From contig NZ_CP061913.1 of the NCBI RefSeq assembly GCF_019904175.1, positions 1,798,001 to 1,862,000 on the forward strand: 64,000 nt of DNA, written 5' to 3'. Origin of the DNA: Dactylosporangium vinaceum (lineage in GTDB: Bacteria; Actinomycetota; Actinomycetes; Mycobacteriales; Micromonosporaceae). The notes below the pieces were generated by a model that was not told the origin of the DNA, did not search any database, and worked only from the letters and a program-made list of their open reading frames with translations. This document shows, in pieces, positions 1 to 13,793 of this stretch. Each line of letters begins with the position of its first letter. Within the stretch, counting starts at the first letter, position 1. A program made the position numbers and the translations under genes.

Positions 1-2
1 GC

Positions 3-3000
3 GAGAGCGCCGGCAAGCAGACGACGGTGCCGCAGTCGGTCATCGACGGCGGCCCGATCATCGACACCCGCAACAACCAGGTGCACTCGTACTCGCTGCC
101 GAAGAAGACCATCGCCCTCACCTTCGACGACGGCCCCGACCCGCAGTGGACGCCGCAGGTCATGGACGTGCTGCGCAGGCACAACGTGAACGCGACGTTC
201 TTCGTCGTGGGCACCCAGGTGACCCGGCACGCCGACCTCGTCTCCGAGCTCGCGCGCGGAGGCGACGAGATCGGCATCCACAGCTTCACGCATCCGCGCC
301 TGGACCAGCTCTCCCAGTGGCAGCGCGAGCTGGAGTACTCCCAGACCCAGCTCGCCGTCGTCAAGGCGACCGGGCAGAAGTCGGCCCTCCTGCGCCTGCC
401 CTACTCCTCCAGCGCCGACGCCATCGATGACGCCAACTGGCCCTTGATCAAGGAGGCCGGTCGCCTCGGGTACCTGTCGATCATGACGGACACCGACAGC
501 CGCGACTGGAGCCTCCCGGGCGTGGACAAGATCGTGCAGGGCGCGACGCCCGAGGGCGACAAGGGCTCGATCGTCCTCATGCACGACGCCGGCGGCGACC
601 GCCGGCAGACCATCGAAGCGCTCGACCGGTTCATTCCGATAATGCAGCAGCGGGGGTACTCCTTCACGACCGTCTCCGGCGGCCTGGCCAAGACGCTCTC
701 AGGCCAGAACATCGCGTTGGAGGCGCCCGCCACAGTGCGGGACCAGCGCCGGGCCTTCGCGCTCGTGACGGCCGTCGGCGTGGCCGACTGGATCATGGAA
801 CTGCTCCGCGTGCTGTTCCTGATCGTCGGAATCCTCACCATCGGCCGCACTGTCGCGCTGTTCCTGCTGGCCGGTCGGCACGCGCGGAAGCGTCGCGACA
901 AGGCGTGGCAGTGGGGTCCGCCGGTCGAGGAGCCGGTGTCGGTGATCGTGCCCGCGTACAACGAGAAAGAGGGCATCGAGGCCGCCGTACGCTCCCTCGC
1001 GGGCGGCGACCATCCCGGCGGCATCGAGGTCGTGGTCGTCGACGACGGCTCGACCGACAACACCGCGGACCTGGTTGCCGCGATGCACCTGCCAAACGTC
1101 CGCGTCGTGCGCATTCCCAACGGCGGCAAGCCGAACGCGCTGAACGTCGGCGTGGCGATGGCCCGGCACGACCTCATCGTCATGGTCGACGGCGACACCG
1201 TTTTCGAGCCGGATGCGGTACGCCACCTTGTCCAGCCCTTCGCGGACCCCACGGTCGGCGCCGTCGCGGGCAACGTCAAGGTCGGCAACCGTGACACCAT
1301 CGTCGCGCGGTGGCAGCACATCGAGTACGTCATCGGCTTCAACCTCGACCGCCGGCTGTACGACATCCTGCAGATCATGCCCACGATCCCGGGTGCCATC
1401 GGAGCCTTCCGCCGCCGGGCCCTGGCCGACATCGGCGGCATCAGCCACGACACGCTCGCCGAGGACACCGACGCCACCATGGCCCTGTGCCGCACCGGCT
1501 GGCGCGTCGTCTACGAAGAGCGCGCCCGCGCGTGGACGGAGGCGCCGAGCAAGCTGCGCCAGCTGTGGCTGCAGCGGTACCGCTGGAGCTACGGCACGAT
1601 GCAGGCGATGTGGAAGCACCGCCGGTCGATCGTGGACCGCGGTCCCTCCGGCCGCTTCGGCCGCTTCGGCCTGCCTTTCATCGCGTTCTTCGGCATCGCC
1701 CTGCCGCTGCTGGCCCCGCTTATCGACATCCTGCTCGTCTACGGCCTGTTCTTCTCGAGCTGGAAGATCACCACGGCCGCCTGGCTGGCGATGTTCACGA
1801 TGCAGCTGGTGACCGCGATCGTCGCGTTCCGCCTGGACAAGGAGAAGCTCCGCCCGCTCTGGGTCCTGCCGCTCCAGCAGTTCGTGTACCGCCAGTTGAT
1901 GTACATCGTCCTGATCCAGTCGATGGGCACGGCCCTGACCGGCGCCCGGCTCCGCTGGCACAAGCTGCACCGCTCGGGCTCCGCGGGCGCGAGCGCGGGA
2001 ATCGCGATCGACCCCACAACCCCGCCGTCGTCAATCACGCCACGGACCACCTCCTCTGCCGCGACCCCGAGCGCCACGGCCTCGAGCACCACGTCCTCAG
2101 CCGGCGCGTCCGCGCCGGTGACCGTGTCGTCGGGCCGCACGTCGGCGGCGCCGGTCGAAGCTTCGGGTCCCGTATCTACGTCGGCGACCGTGTCGTCGGG
2201 CCGCACGTCCGTGCCGGCGGTTGACGCTTCGGGCCGCGGATCTGCGTCGGTGACCGTGCCCTCCGGTCGTGCATCTGCGGCGATGGGCGGGGTCTCAGGC
2301 CGTTCACCGGCGGCAGGAGAGGTTCCGGGCCGCGCATCTGCCCCGGCCACCGAACCGGCTCCGGCTGGTCTCGCGGCCTCGCTGGGCGCTGGCGCGTTCG
2401 ACGATGGCGGCCCGATGGTCGGCGACGGCTTCGCCTCCGTGAGCCGCGACGTGGTCGCGTCCGCGCGTGGCAGCGAGTACCGGACCGCACGGTCGGCAAC
2501 CGACGCGCCCGCGCGCAACGAAGGCATCGGCTACGTGCCCAGGGGCCGCCACACATCCGGTCGCAACGACGCGCTCGGCTACCCGTCCGACAGCCGCCCA
2601 CCCGCCGGCCACGACCCCCGCGCAGGCCACGATCGCCGCGCAGGCCACGGCCACGGGCGCGACGGCCGCGACGATCATGACGACCGCGACGGCGGTGGCT
2701 ACGACGGCGGTCGCGGCTACGACGCCGGTGATGGTCACGGTCGCGGGTCCGGCAACGTCCACGGTGACGAGCAGCGGAATGGCGCGTCCGAGCGTGGCGC
2801 GTCCGAGCGTAGGGCGTCCGAGCGTGGCGCGTCCGCACGTGACATGGGCGGGCCGGACGCGTCCGAGCGTGACATGGGCGGGCCGGACGGGTCCGCGCAT
2901 GATGCGAACGCGTGGAACGCATCCGCGCGTGGCGCTACCGGGCGTGGCGCGGCCGGGCGTGGCGCGTCCGCGCGGGATGAGGCCGGCGATGGCGCGGCTG

Positions 3001-3170
3001 GGTTCGGGGCGGAGCGCAACGAGGCGCAGCACAGCCGTGGGGTGGCGCAGGTGCCGCATGCGACCGCGCCCGAGCACCGGGTGTCCGAGCACACTGCGGT
3101 GCTGTACGCCGTCTCGCACTCCTCGGTGCTGCGGTCCGGTGCGGCCGCGCCCGGCGAGGAGGAGGACTGA
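3..3170 (+). CDS. Polysaccharide deacetylase (NodB/CE4) - family 2 glycosyltransferase fusion, 5' end outside window
   Basis: The reading frame is open to the window edge, so the start is probably upstream; residues below count from the first in-window start (GTG at 27). A NodB-type deacetylase domain (about 25-215) shows TFDDGPD at 32-38 and HSFTHP at 85-90, the metal-binding signature of carbohydrate esterase family 4. Membrane segments (about 240-283) lead to a GT2 domain (about 304-530) with VIVPAYNE, a DGDT acidic motif, EDTD and QRYRW (about 516), followed by further membrane helices to about 650. The last ~390 residues are a low-complexity tail rich in Ser, Ala, Gly, Arg and Asp with tandem SERGA-like repeats; such tails are not part of the family core. 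Likely role: processive synthesis and N-deacetylation of an aminosugar polymer at the cell membrane (inference). It is followed immediately by a coupled mini-ORF and a chitosanase. Confidence 0.9.
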   Translation, partial: ESAGKQTTVPQSVIDGGPIIDTRNNQVHSYSLPKKTIALTFDDGPDPQWTPQVMDVLRRHNVNATFFVVGTQVTRHADLVSELARGGDEIGIHSFTHPRLDQLSQWQRELEYSQTQLAVVKATGQKSALLRLPYSSSADAIDDANWPLIKEAGRLGYLSIMTDTDSRDWSLPGVDKIVQGATPEGDKGSIVLMHDAGGDRRQTIEALDRFIPIMQQRGYSFTTVSGGLAKTLSGQNIALEAPATVRDQRRAFALVTAVGVADWIMELLRVLFLIVGILTIGRTVALFLLAGRHARKRRDKAWQWGPPVEEPVSVIVPAYNEKEGIEAAVRSLAGGDHPGGIEVVVVDDGSTDNTADLVAAMHLPNVRVVRIPNGGKPNALNVGVAMARHDLIVMVDGDTVFEPDAVRHLVQPFADPTVGAVAGNVKVGNRDTIVARWQHIEYVIGFNLDRRLYDILQIMPTIPGAIGAFRRRALADIGGISHDTLAEDTDATMALCRTGWRVVYEERARAWTEAPSKLRQLWLQRYRWSYGTMQAMWKHRRSIVDRGPSGRFGRFGLPFIAFFGIALPLLAPLIDILLVYGLFFSSWKITTAAWLAMFTMQLVTAIVAFRLDKEKLRPLWVLPLQQFVYRQLMYIVLIQSMGTALTGARLRWHKLHRSGSAGASAGIAIDPTTPPSSITPRTTSSAATPSATASSTTSSAGASAPVTVSSGRTSAAPVEASGPVSTSATVSSGRTSVPAVDASGRGSASVTVPSGRASAAMGGVSGRSPAAGEVPGRASAPATEPAPAGLAASLGAGAFDDGGPMVGDGFASVSRDVVASARGSEYRTARSATDAPARNEGIGYVPRGRHTSGRNDALGYPSDSRPPAGHDPRAGHDRRAGHGHGRDGRDDHDDRDGGGYDGGRGYDAGDGHGRGSGNVHGDEQRNGASERGASERRASERGASARDMGGPDASERDMGGPDGSAHDANAWNASARGATGRGAAGRGASARDEAGDGAAGFGAERNEAQHSRGVAQVPHATAPEHRVSEHTAVLYAVSHSSVLRSGAAAPGEEED

Positions 3171-3284
3171 GTGCCGCGTACTGCTGCGCGGTCGGTTCCT
3201 GGTGTTGCGGGGTTCGTGATGGCTTCGGTGGCTGGCGTGTCGTTCGCGGTTCGCGCGGCTGAGTCCGGTGAAGGGGAGGGCTAG
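3171..3284 (+). CDS. 37-residue mini-ORF duplicating the N-terminus of the downstream chitosanase
   Basis: A GTG start directly follows the TGA of the upstream gene, with a GAGGAGG-type ribosome site ahead of it, and the ORF ends in TAG overlapping the next GTG start (TAGTG). The predicted peptide is basic, then hydrophobic (VAGFVMASVAGVSFAV), then acidic. Aligned without gaps to the first 37 residues of the chitosanase it matches at 19 positions, so it looks like a tandem copy of that signal/anchor segment with a 113-nt period. It may be translated as a coupling leader or be a duplication relic; function is unknown. Too short for most gene finders. Confidence 0.5.
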   Translation: MPRTAARSVPGVAGFVMASVAGVSFAVRAAESGEGEG

Positions 3285-4216
3285 TGCGGCGCGTTTCGAC
3301 TCGGCGGGTGCTTGGCGTTGCGGCGTTCATGGTGGCCTCGCTGGCCCTTGCGTCGCTGGCTGTGCGCGCGCCCGAGCAGGGGGATGACGAGTCGGCCGGG
3401 CCGACGGCGGTGAACGCCTCGCCGGCGATCGGGCACGCGCCGGCGGACGACGGCGGGCTGCCGGCCAGTCCCGACGGGCGCCGTGCGGTGCGGGTCGGGC
3501 CGAACCAGAAGCTCCGCGGCGACCTGTCTGATCCGCAGAAGAAGGACATCGCCATGCGTCTGGTCTCCAGTGCGGAGAACTCGACGCTCGACTGGACCGC
3601 GCAGTATGCCTACATCGAGGACATTCAGGACGGCCGCGGGTACACGGCGGGCATCGTCGGCTTCTGCAGCGGTACCGGCGACATGCGCGCGGTCATCGAG
3701 CGCTACACGACCGCGGTGCCGGGGAACAAGCTCGCCACGTACCTGCCGGCCCTGAAGCGTCTCAACGGCAGCGCCGCGCACACCGGCCTGGACCCGAACT
3801 TCACCGCCGACTGGAAAGCGGCCGCGGCCGACCCCGCCTTCCGCGCCGCCCAGGACGCGGAGCGCGACCGCATGTACTTCAACCCGGCCCTCAGTCAGGC
3901 CAAACAGGACGGGCTGCGGGTCCTCGGCCAGTTCGCGTACTACGACGCGATCGTCATGCACGGCGCAAACGGCCTGGCCAAACTTCGCCGCACCGCAGCC
4001 GAGACGGCCCCGCCACCCGCGCGCGGAGGCGACGAGGCGGCGTACCTGGAGGCGTTCATGAACGCCCGGGTGGCCATGATGCAGCGCGAAGAGGCCCACG
4101 ACGACGGCAGCCGCGTCGACGACGCCCAGCGCGTCTTCCTGGCCGCCCGCAACTTCGACCTCGACCCACCCCTGCGCTGGCGCGTCTACGGCGACTCCTA
4201 CGAGATCTCCGTCTGA
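3284..4216 (+). CDS. GH46 family chitosanase, secreted or membrane-anchored
   Basis: This is a 310-residue protein with an N-terminal hydrophobic segment (about 10-28) after basic residues, then a linker and a GH46 domain from about residue 78. The key motifs are [10 protein letters not shown] with Glu98 and DGRGYTAG with Asp116; their 18-residue spacing equals that of the catalytic Glu22/Asp40 pair in Streptomyces N174 chitosanase. GH46 enzymes hydrolyse beta-1,4 links in chitosan. The GTG start overlaps the stop of the preceding mini-ORF, so translation is probably coupled to the deacetylase-glycosyltransferase gene. That context fits trimming or release of a partly deacetylated aminosugar polymer made by the upstream enzyme (inference). 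The linker and start are not conserved features; the catalytic domain call is firm. Confidence 0.88.
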   Translation: MRRVSTRRVLGVAAFMVASLALASLAVRAPEQGDDESAGPTAVNASPAIGHAPADDGGLPASPDGRRAVRVGPNQKLRGDLSDPQKKDIAMRLVSSAENSTLDWTAQYAYIEDIQDGRGYTAGIVGFCSGTGDMRAVIERYTTAVPGNKLATYLPALKRLNGSAAHTGLDPNFTADWKAAAADPAFRAAQDAERDRMYFNPALSQAKQDGLRVLGQFAYYDAIVMHGANGLAKLRRTAAETAPPPARGGDEAAYLEAFMNARVAMMQREEAHDDGSRVDDAQRVFLAARNFDLDPPLRWRVYGDSYEISV

Positions 4217-4628
4217 CCCGCCTCCGCGCGCGGCCCACTGCCGCCCGATCTCCGCACGCCTGCCACTTGCGCGCCAGCCGCGTCCGCGCGGGCGGCGTCC
4301 GCGCTGGCCGCGTCCGCGCCTGCCACCTGCGCGCCAGCCGCGTCCGCGCGCCGTCCACGGCTACGTGGCGGCTGCGTCCGCGCGCTGCCCACGGCTACGT
4401 GTGGGCTGCGTCCGCACGCCGTCGACGGCTACGTGTGGGCCGCATCCGCGCCGCCCACGGGGGCTACGTGGGGGCCCGCGTCCGCGCGCTGCCCACGGGG
4501 CTACGTGCGGGCCGCGTCCGCGCGCCGTCCACGGCCACGTGCCGGCCGAGTCATCCGGTTTCGGCCCAACTGGCTCCGGCAATCTGCGCGCTGAGGGGCG
4601 CGCGCCCGGGCGCCGGTACGCTTGGGGC
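4217..4628. repeat. Non-coding region filled with degenerate ~35-40 bp repeats
   Basis: No convincing gene lies between the chitosanase stop and mnmA. About 4262-4545 consists of imperfect direct repeats. The first part repeats GCGTCCGCGC separated by Gly/Cys-like GC-rich spacers. The second has about five units of the form GCGTCCGCGCG, then a short spacer, then CCACGGCTACGTG. The CCACGG-CTACGTG part recurs near 4356, 4388, 4424, 4453 and 4490. Short ORFs here are repetitive shadows. The array shares the core TCCGCGCG with other intergenic fields in the window. Confidence 0.7.
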
Positions 4629-5702
4629 GTGAGAGTGCTTGCGGCGATGTCCGGTGGGGTCGACTCGGCGGTTGCGGCTGCCCGGGCGGTTGCGGCCGGG
4701 CATGATGTGACCGGGGTGCACCTCGCGCTGGCGCGCAATCCGCAGACGTACCGCACGGGCGCGCGCGGGTGCTGCACGCTCGAGGACTCGCGGGACGCTC
4801 GGCGCGCGGCCGACGTGATCGGGATTCCGTTCTACGTGTGGGACATGGCCGAGCAGTTCCACGAGGATGTCGTCGACGACTTCGTGGCTGAGTACGCGGC
4901 CGGGCGCACCCCGAATCCGTGCCTGCGGTGCAACGAGAAGATCAAGTTTGCCGCGGTGCTCGATCGCGCGGTCGCGCTCGGGTTCGATGCCGTTGTGACG
5001 GGGCACCACGCGCGGCTCGGGAGCGACGGGCTGCTGCGGCGGAGTGTCGACCTGGCCAAGGACCAGTCGTACGTGCTGGCCGTGCTCACGCGGGCGCAGC
5101 TGGATCGGGCGATGTTTCCGCTCGGCGACTCGACAAAGGCGCAGGTGCGCGCGGAAGCGGCCGAGCGCGGGCTCGCGGTGGCCGACAAGCCGGACAGTCA
5201 CGACATTTGTTTCATCGCCGACGGCGACACCAAGCGCTTCCTCGCGGAGCGGCTCGGGTCGGCGCCCGGCGACATCGTTGACGCGACGACCGGGGCGGTG
5301 ATCGGGCAGCACGAGGGGGCCTACGCGTACACCGTCGGGCAGCGCCGCGGCCTGGATCTGCGGGTGTCCGCGCCGGACCGGCAGCCGCGCTACGTGTTGT
5401 CGATCACGCCAGTGACGAACACGGTGACCGTCGGGCCGGCCTCGTCCCTGGATGTGACGGGCGTCGTCGGAGAGCGGCCGGTCTGGACCGTGCCGACCGA
5501 GGGCGCTGTCGCGTGCGAGGTACAGATGCGGGCCCACGGGGAGACGCTGCCCGCGACCGTGCGGCTCGAGGACGGGCGCCTGGTCGCAGCGCTCGGACGT
5601 GCAGCGCGCGGGATCGCGACCGGGCAGGCCATCGTCTGCTACGAACCCTCGCCCGACGGTGACATCGTGCTCGGCTCAGCCACCATTTCGCAGACCTCCT
5701 GA
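4629..5702 (+). CDS. mnmA: tRNA-specific 2-thiouridylase MnmA
   Basis: This 357-residue protein installs the 2-thio group on U34 of tRNA-Lys, -Glu and -Gln using ATP and a sulfur relay. The GTG start places the PP-loop motif SGGVDS at residues 8-13. The catalytic cysteine pair is visible in NPCLRCN (about residue 98) and DICFIADGD (about 194), and the GQRRGL motif follows. Length matches the family. An open frame extends upstream to 4365 but runs through the repeat array and lacks family sequence, so the later GTG is preferred. It is followed 16 nt later by the MetE-like gene and then ligA, an order common in actinobacteria. Confidence 0.96.
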   Translation: MRVLAAMSGGVDSAVAAARAVAAGHDVTGVHLALARNPQTYRTGARGCCTLEDSRDARRAADVIGIPFYVWDMAEQFHEDVVDDFVAEYAAGRTPNPCLRCNEKIKFAAVLDRAVALGFDAVVTGHHARLGSDGLLRRSVDLAKDQSYVLAVLTRAQLDRAMFPLGDSTKAQVRAEAAERGLAVADKPDSHDICFIADGDTKRFLAERLGSAPGDIVDATTGAVIGQHEGAYAYTVGQRRGLDLRVSAPDRQPRYVLSITPVTNTVTVGPASSLDVTGVVGERPVWTVPTEGAVACEVQMRAHGETLPATVRLEDGRLVAALGRAARGIATGQAIVCYEPSPDGDIVLGSATISQTS

Positions 5703-5718
5703 TCTCGGAGTATCGGCA

Positions 5719-8942
<3,224 letters not shown>

Positions 8943-9611
8943 TGGTGATGCCTGGCCTGAGCCGCGGTGCTCTGGGGTTGGGCGGGCGCTGGTGTCGTTC
9001 GCCCTGAGATGACCGCCGGATCCCCTGTATGGCATGGGTGGCTGGGGTCGGGGCTGCCGGCGGCCGTCCGGGTGCCCCCTGCGTTGAGATGGCGGTGGCA
9101 GTGGGCCGTGTCGGCGGCGTCTCGTCGGGCGGCGAGGTGTCCATCGTGGAGGGTGCGGGGGTGGGATGGTGACCGCTCAGAGGAGCCGCGTGCGTGTCGG
9201 GGCGCGTCCCGGTGGTTCCGGTCGATGGGCGTCCATCGTGGAGGGTCCCGGAGTGGTGGGCGTAGAGATTATGTGTGAGGGCTCTTGAGCTGCGGGTTCA
9301 TCCAGCGATGGTGGCGTGGAAGTAGCGTGAAAGAACGCTCCGGTGGCTTAGCGTAGGTCGATGATGCCCCGCTGTAATGGTGTGCTGCGGGTGATGGGCG
9401 TCAATGTGGTGCCGTGACGGAAAGTTCGCCTGCCGTTACGTAGCACCGATATTCAAGCTGATCTGTCCATTGTGGGATCGCCCGGTCGGTTGAATCGCTG
9501 GCGGTTGTGCATCGATTCTGCATCCTTTCCGGAAATTTCCCTTGATCAGGGTGCAGGCTCGCATGGCGTCCGAAACGGGGTGGGGCGGCCTCTCGAGAGA
9601 GCGGGGAACGG
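8943..9611. other. 669-nt intergenic region with a 16-bp direct repeat
   Basis: No gene is supported. A 16-bp word, GTCCATCGTGGAGGGT, occurs near 9139 and again near 9232, about 93 nt apart, each followed by a G-rich stretch. The segment 9280-9560 is clearly less GC-rich than its surroundings and could hold the promoter of the GGDEF-EAL gene, but no specific promoter could be fixed. The longer frames here have atypical codon composition. Confidence 0.5.
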
Positions 9612-11681
9612 ATGGAGCAGAGCGCGCTGCGCAACGTGGCGCCGCCTCGGCATCGTCGTCGGTTCTTTGCGTACGTCATCGTGGTCGTGGCGGTGGCCGG
9701 CGTGTGGTTCGTGAGCAGCATCGTGCGCGAAGGACTGCAGGTCGACGCCGCGTTCTGGGTGTTCGCCGGGCTCGCCGTCGTGGCCGACACGCCGTTGTTC
9801 GTGCAGGGGTCGCGGGACGAGAACATTCCGACGTTCCCCTCGATCGCTTTCACCTTCGCGATCATGGTCGCCTATGGGTGTGCGCCCGCGGTAACGGTGC
9901 AGCTCGTCGCCGTCGCTGTCGCGGCGGTGTGGCTCAAGCACCGGCCCTGGCGGGCCGCGTTCAACGCCGCGCAGTTCATGCTGTCGTTCCAGGCGGCGGA
10001 CACGCTGCTGCCCGAAAGCAACGTCGGGTCGATCAACGACGTCCACGAAAGGCTCGACACCACCGGCATACTGTGGGTGCTCGCCAGCGCCGTGACCTGG
10101 TTCGTGGTCAACAACCTGCTCGTCGCCACGGCGATCTGGCTGCGCTTCGGGGGCAGCTGGCGGGTCGTGTTCAGCCGGGCCGTGAAGAACGATGCGCTGC
10201 CGAACGGCGCGCTGCTGCTCTCCGCCCCGGGGCTGGTCGCGGCCGCGCACGTCGACGTGCTGCTGGTACCACTGGCGCTCCTGACGCTTTTTGCCATCCG
10301 CAGGATGACCAGGCTCGCGGCTCAGCGGGCGCAGGCCGGGCGGCTGGACCCGCTGACCGGGCTCCCGAACCGCAGGACCCTCGAGCGCGAGGTCGCGGCG
10401 CGGCTGCAGGAGCACGCCGAGCGGGCCGAGGGCGGGGCGGCCGAGCGGCGTCTCGCCCTGCTGCTGCTCGATCTGGACGCGTTCAAGCAGGTGAACGACG
10501 CACTCGGGCACCGGGTCGGGGATCGGCTGCTGGTCGAGGTGGGGCAGCGGCTGATCGCGGCCGCGGAGGCGTCAGGGCCGGACAATCTCGTGGGGCGGCT
10601 CGGTGGCGACGAGTTTGCGGTGGTGGTACCCCACTTGCGCGACACCGCCGACGCCCGCCGCGCGGCCGCCGAGATCATGTCGGCGCTCGCGGAGCCGGTG
10701 CAGCTGGACGGCCTGCCGATCGACGTCGGCGCGTCGGTCGGCGTCGCCGTGTACCCCGAGCACGGCACCGACTTCGCCGAGCTCATGCAGCACGCCGACG
10801 TCGCGATGTACGACGCGAAGGGCCGTGGCGACAACCTCGCCGTCTACGCCCCCGAGTCCGACCACAACACGCCCGAGCGGCTCAGCCTGCTGGCCGACCT
10901 GCGCCAGGCATTGAAGAACACGTCCGACGGCGTCGAGCTGTACTACCAGCCGCAGGTCGGGCTGGCCAGCGGGGCGGTCGTCGGGGTCGAGGCGCTGCTG
11001 CGGTGGCGGCACCCGACGCGCGGCCCTATCGACCCGGAAGAGCTGATCAAGGTCGCCGAGCACAGCCCGGTCATGCGGCTGCTCACGCTGCGGATCATCG
11101 ACGAGGCGATCGGCCAGCTCGCCGCCTGGCGGGCGCTGTCGCCGGTGGCCGACCGGGTGCGGGTCGCGGTGAACGTGAGCGTGCGCGACCTGCACACGGG
11201 CGAGATCGCGGACCGGATCGCGGCGAAGCTGGCCCAGGCTGACGTCGACCCGTCGCGGCTGGAGCTGGAGATCACCGAGAGCGCGCTGATGGCCGACCCG
11301 CGCCGGGTGCTCAGCACGCTCGCCCGGCTCAAGAAGCTCGGCGTCGCGATCGCCCTGGACGACTTCGGCACCGGGTACTCCTCCATGGTCCACCTGCGCC
11401 GCCTGCCACTCGCCGAGGTGAAAATCGACCGCTCGTTCGTGCTCGGCCTGGCCACTGACCCGGACGACGCGGCGATCGTGCACTCCATGATCGACCTGGC
11501 CCGGGCGCTCGGCCTGCGCGTCGTCGCGGAGGGTGTCGAGGACGAGCGGACCTGGCGGATGCTCGTCGAGGCGGGGTGCGACGTGGGGCAGGGCTGGTAC
11601 TTCGCCCGGCCGATGCCCCCGGACCGGCTGCTGGACTGGCTGTCGAAGACTGCCGCACGGCCCGTCATCAGCACGAAATAG
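9612..11681 (+). CDS. Membrane-bound GGDEF-EAL cyclic-di-GMP turnover protein
   Basis: A 689-residue protein. The N-terminal ~230 residues contain a basic start and several hydrophobic helices forming a MASE-like membrane sensor. A GGDEF domain follows with intact GGDEF at 331-335, then an EAL domain with the EAL triad at 460-462 and the downstream motifs NVSVRDL, ELEITES and DDFGTGYSS. Both catalytic signatures look complete, so the protein could make and/or hydrolyse cyclic di-GMP, which in actinomycetes controls development. Its role here is unknown. It is flanked by a long intergenic region upstream and gatC 68 nt downstream, and is probably its own unit. Confidence 0.93.
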   Translation: MEQSALRNVAPPRHRRRFFAYVIVVVAVAGVWFVSSIVREGLQVDAAFWVFAGLAVVADTPLFVQGSRDENIPTFPSIAFTFAIMVAYGCAPAVTVQLVAVAVAAVWLKHRPWRAAFNAAQFMLSFQAADTLLPESNVGSINDVHERLDTTGILWVLASAVTWFVVNNLLVATAIWLRFGGSWRVVFSRAVKNDALPNGALLLSAPGLVAAAHVDVLLVPLALLTLFAIRRMTRLAAQRAQAGRLDPLTGLPNRRTLEREVAARLQEHAERAEGGAAERRLALLLLDLDAFKQVNDALGHRVGDRLLVEVGQRLIAAAEASGPDNLVGRLGGDEFAVVVPHLRDTADARRAAAEIMSALAEPVQLDGLPIDVGASVGVAVYPEHGTDFAELMQHADVAMYDAKGRGDNLAVYAPESDHNTPERLSLLADLRQALKNTSDGVELYYQPQVGLASGAVVGVEALLRWRHPTRGPIDPEELIKVAEHSPVMRLLTLRIIDEAIGQLAAWRALSPVADRVRVAVNVSVRDLHTGEIADRIAAKLAQADVDPSRLELEITESALMADPRRVLSTLARLKKLGVAIALDDFGTGYSSMVHLRRLPLAEVKIDRSFVLGLATDPDDAAIVHSMIDLARALGLRVVAEGVEDERTWRMLVEAGCDVGQGWYFARPMPPDRLLDWLSKTAARPVISTK

Positions 11682-11749
11682 ACTCGTCGGGTTGACGCAC
11701 GGATGTCACGCTGCGTTCAAAGCCGACGACCTGAAGGAGAAGCGCGCCG

Positions 11750-12049
11750 ATGGCCACGATTTCCCGCGACGAGGTGGCGCATCTCGCGCGTCTCGCGCGG
11801 CTTGCCGTCACCGATGAGGAACTCGACACCTTCGCCGGGCAGCTCGACGTGATCCTGCAGGCCGTGGCCCAGGTGGGCGAGGTCGCCGCCGTGGACGTGC
11901 CGCCGACCTCGCACTCGGTGCCGCTGACGAACGTGTACCGCGACGACGTCGTCGTGCCCGGCCTCACGCGCGCGGACGCGCTGGCCGGTGCGCCCGACGC
12001 CGAGGAGAACCGCTTCCGCGTTCCGCGGATCCTGGACGAGGAGGCCTGA
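11750..12049 (+). CDS. gatC: Aspartyl/glutamyl-tRNA amidotransferase subunit C
   Basis: A 99-residue protein with the typical GatC start ([22 protein letters not shown]) and the C-terminal FRVPRIL motif that wraps around GatA. GatCAB converts Glu-tRNA(Gln) to Gln-tRNA(Gln), and Asp-tRNA(Asn) where needed, in bacteria lacking GlnRS or AsnRS. A GAAGGAGAAG ribosome site precedes the ATG. gatA begins 3 nt after the stop, so the two are co-translated. Confidence 0.95.
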   Translation: MATISRDEVAHLARLARLAVTDEELDTFAGQLDVILQAVAQVGEVAAVDVPPTSHSVPLTNVYRDDVVVPGLTRADALAGAPDAEENRFRVPRILDEEA

Positions 12050-12052
12050 GCC

Positions 12053-13528
<1,476 letters not shown>

Positions 13529-13542
13529 CGCCGAGGACCTGC

Positions 13543-13719
13543 TCAGCCCCGGCTGCCCTGACGCCAGGAGAACGGGCCGGGCAGGTCCACGCGGTTCTTC
13601 TTGCTCCGCGAGTTCCACGACCAGGGGCCCAGCTTGAAGCTCCACGAGGAGAATCCATCCTGCGTGAAGTGAAAAATGAACGGGCCGAACTTCTTGCTCT
13701 TCCGAAACTGCACCGGCAT
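13543..13719 (-). CDS. Small DUF4236-like protein encoded antisense between gatA and gatB
   Basis: A 58-residue protein beginning [18 protein letters not shown] and ending [11 protein letters not shown]. The FRKS start and the conserved VDLPGPF-WR end resemble the short DUF4236 proteins of actinomycetes, whose function is unknown. The ATG at 13719 is supported by a GGAGGGAG ribosome site; an upstream in-frame extension to 13776 lacks support. It ends 14 nt from the gatA stop and starts 75 nt before gatB, facing gatA, so it interrupts the gat gene set. Confidence 0.72.
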   Translation of the reverse strand: MPVQFRKSKKFGPFIFHFTQDGFSSWSFKLGPWSWNSRSKKNRVDLPGPFSWRQGSRG

Positions 13720-13793
13720 GGCGTTGCTCCCTCCAGGTGAGCGATGGATACCCAATGTCGTGCGTTGATACACCAAGGCTGAAAGCAGGCATC

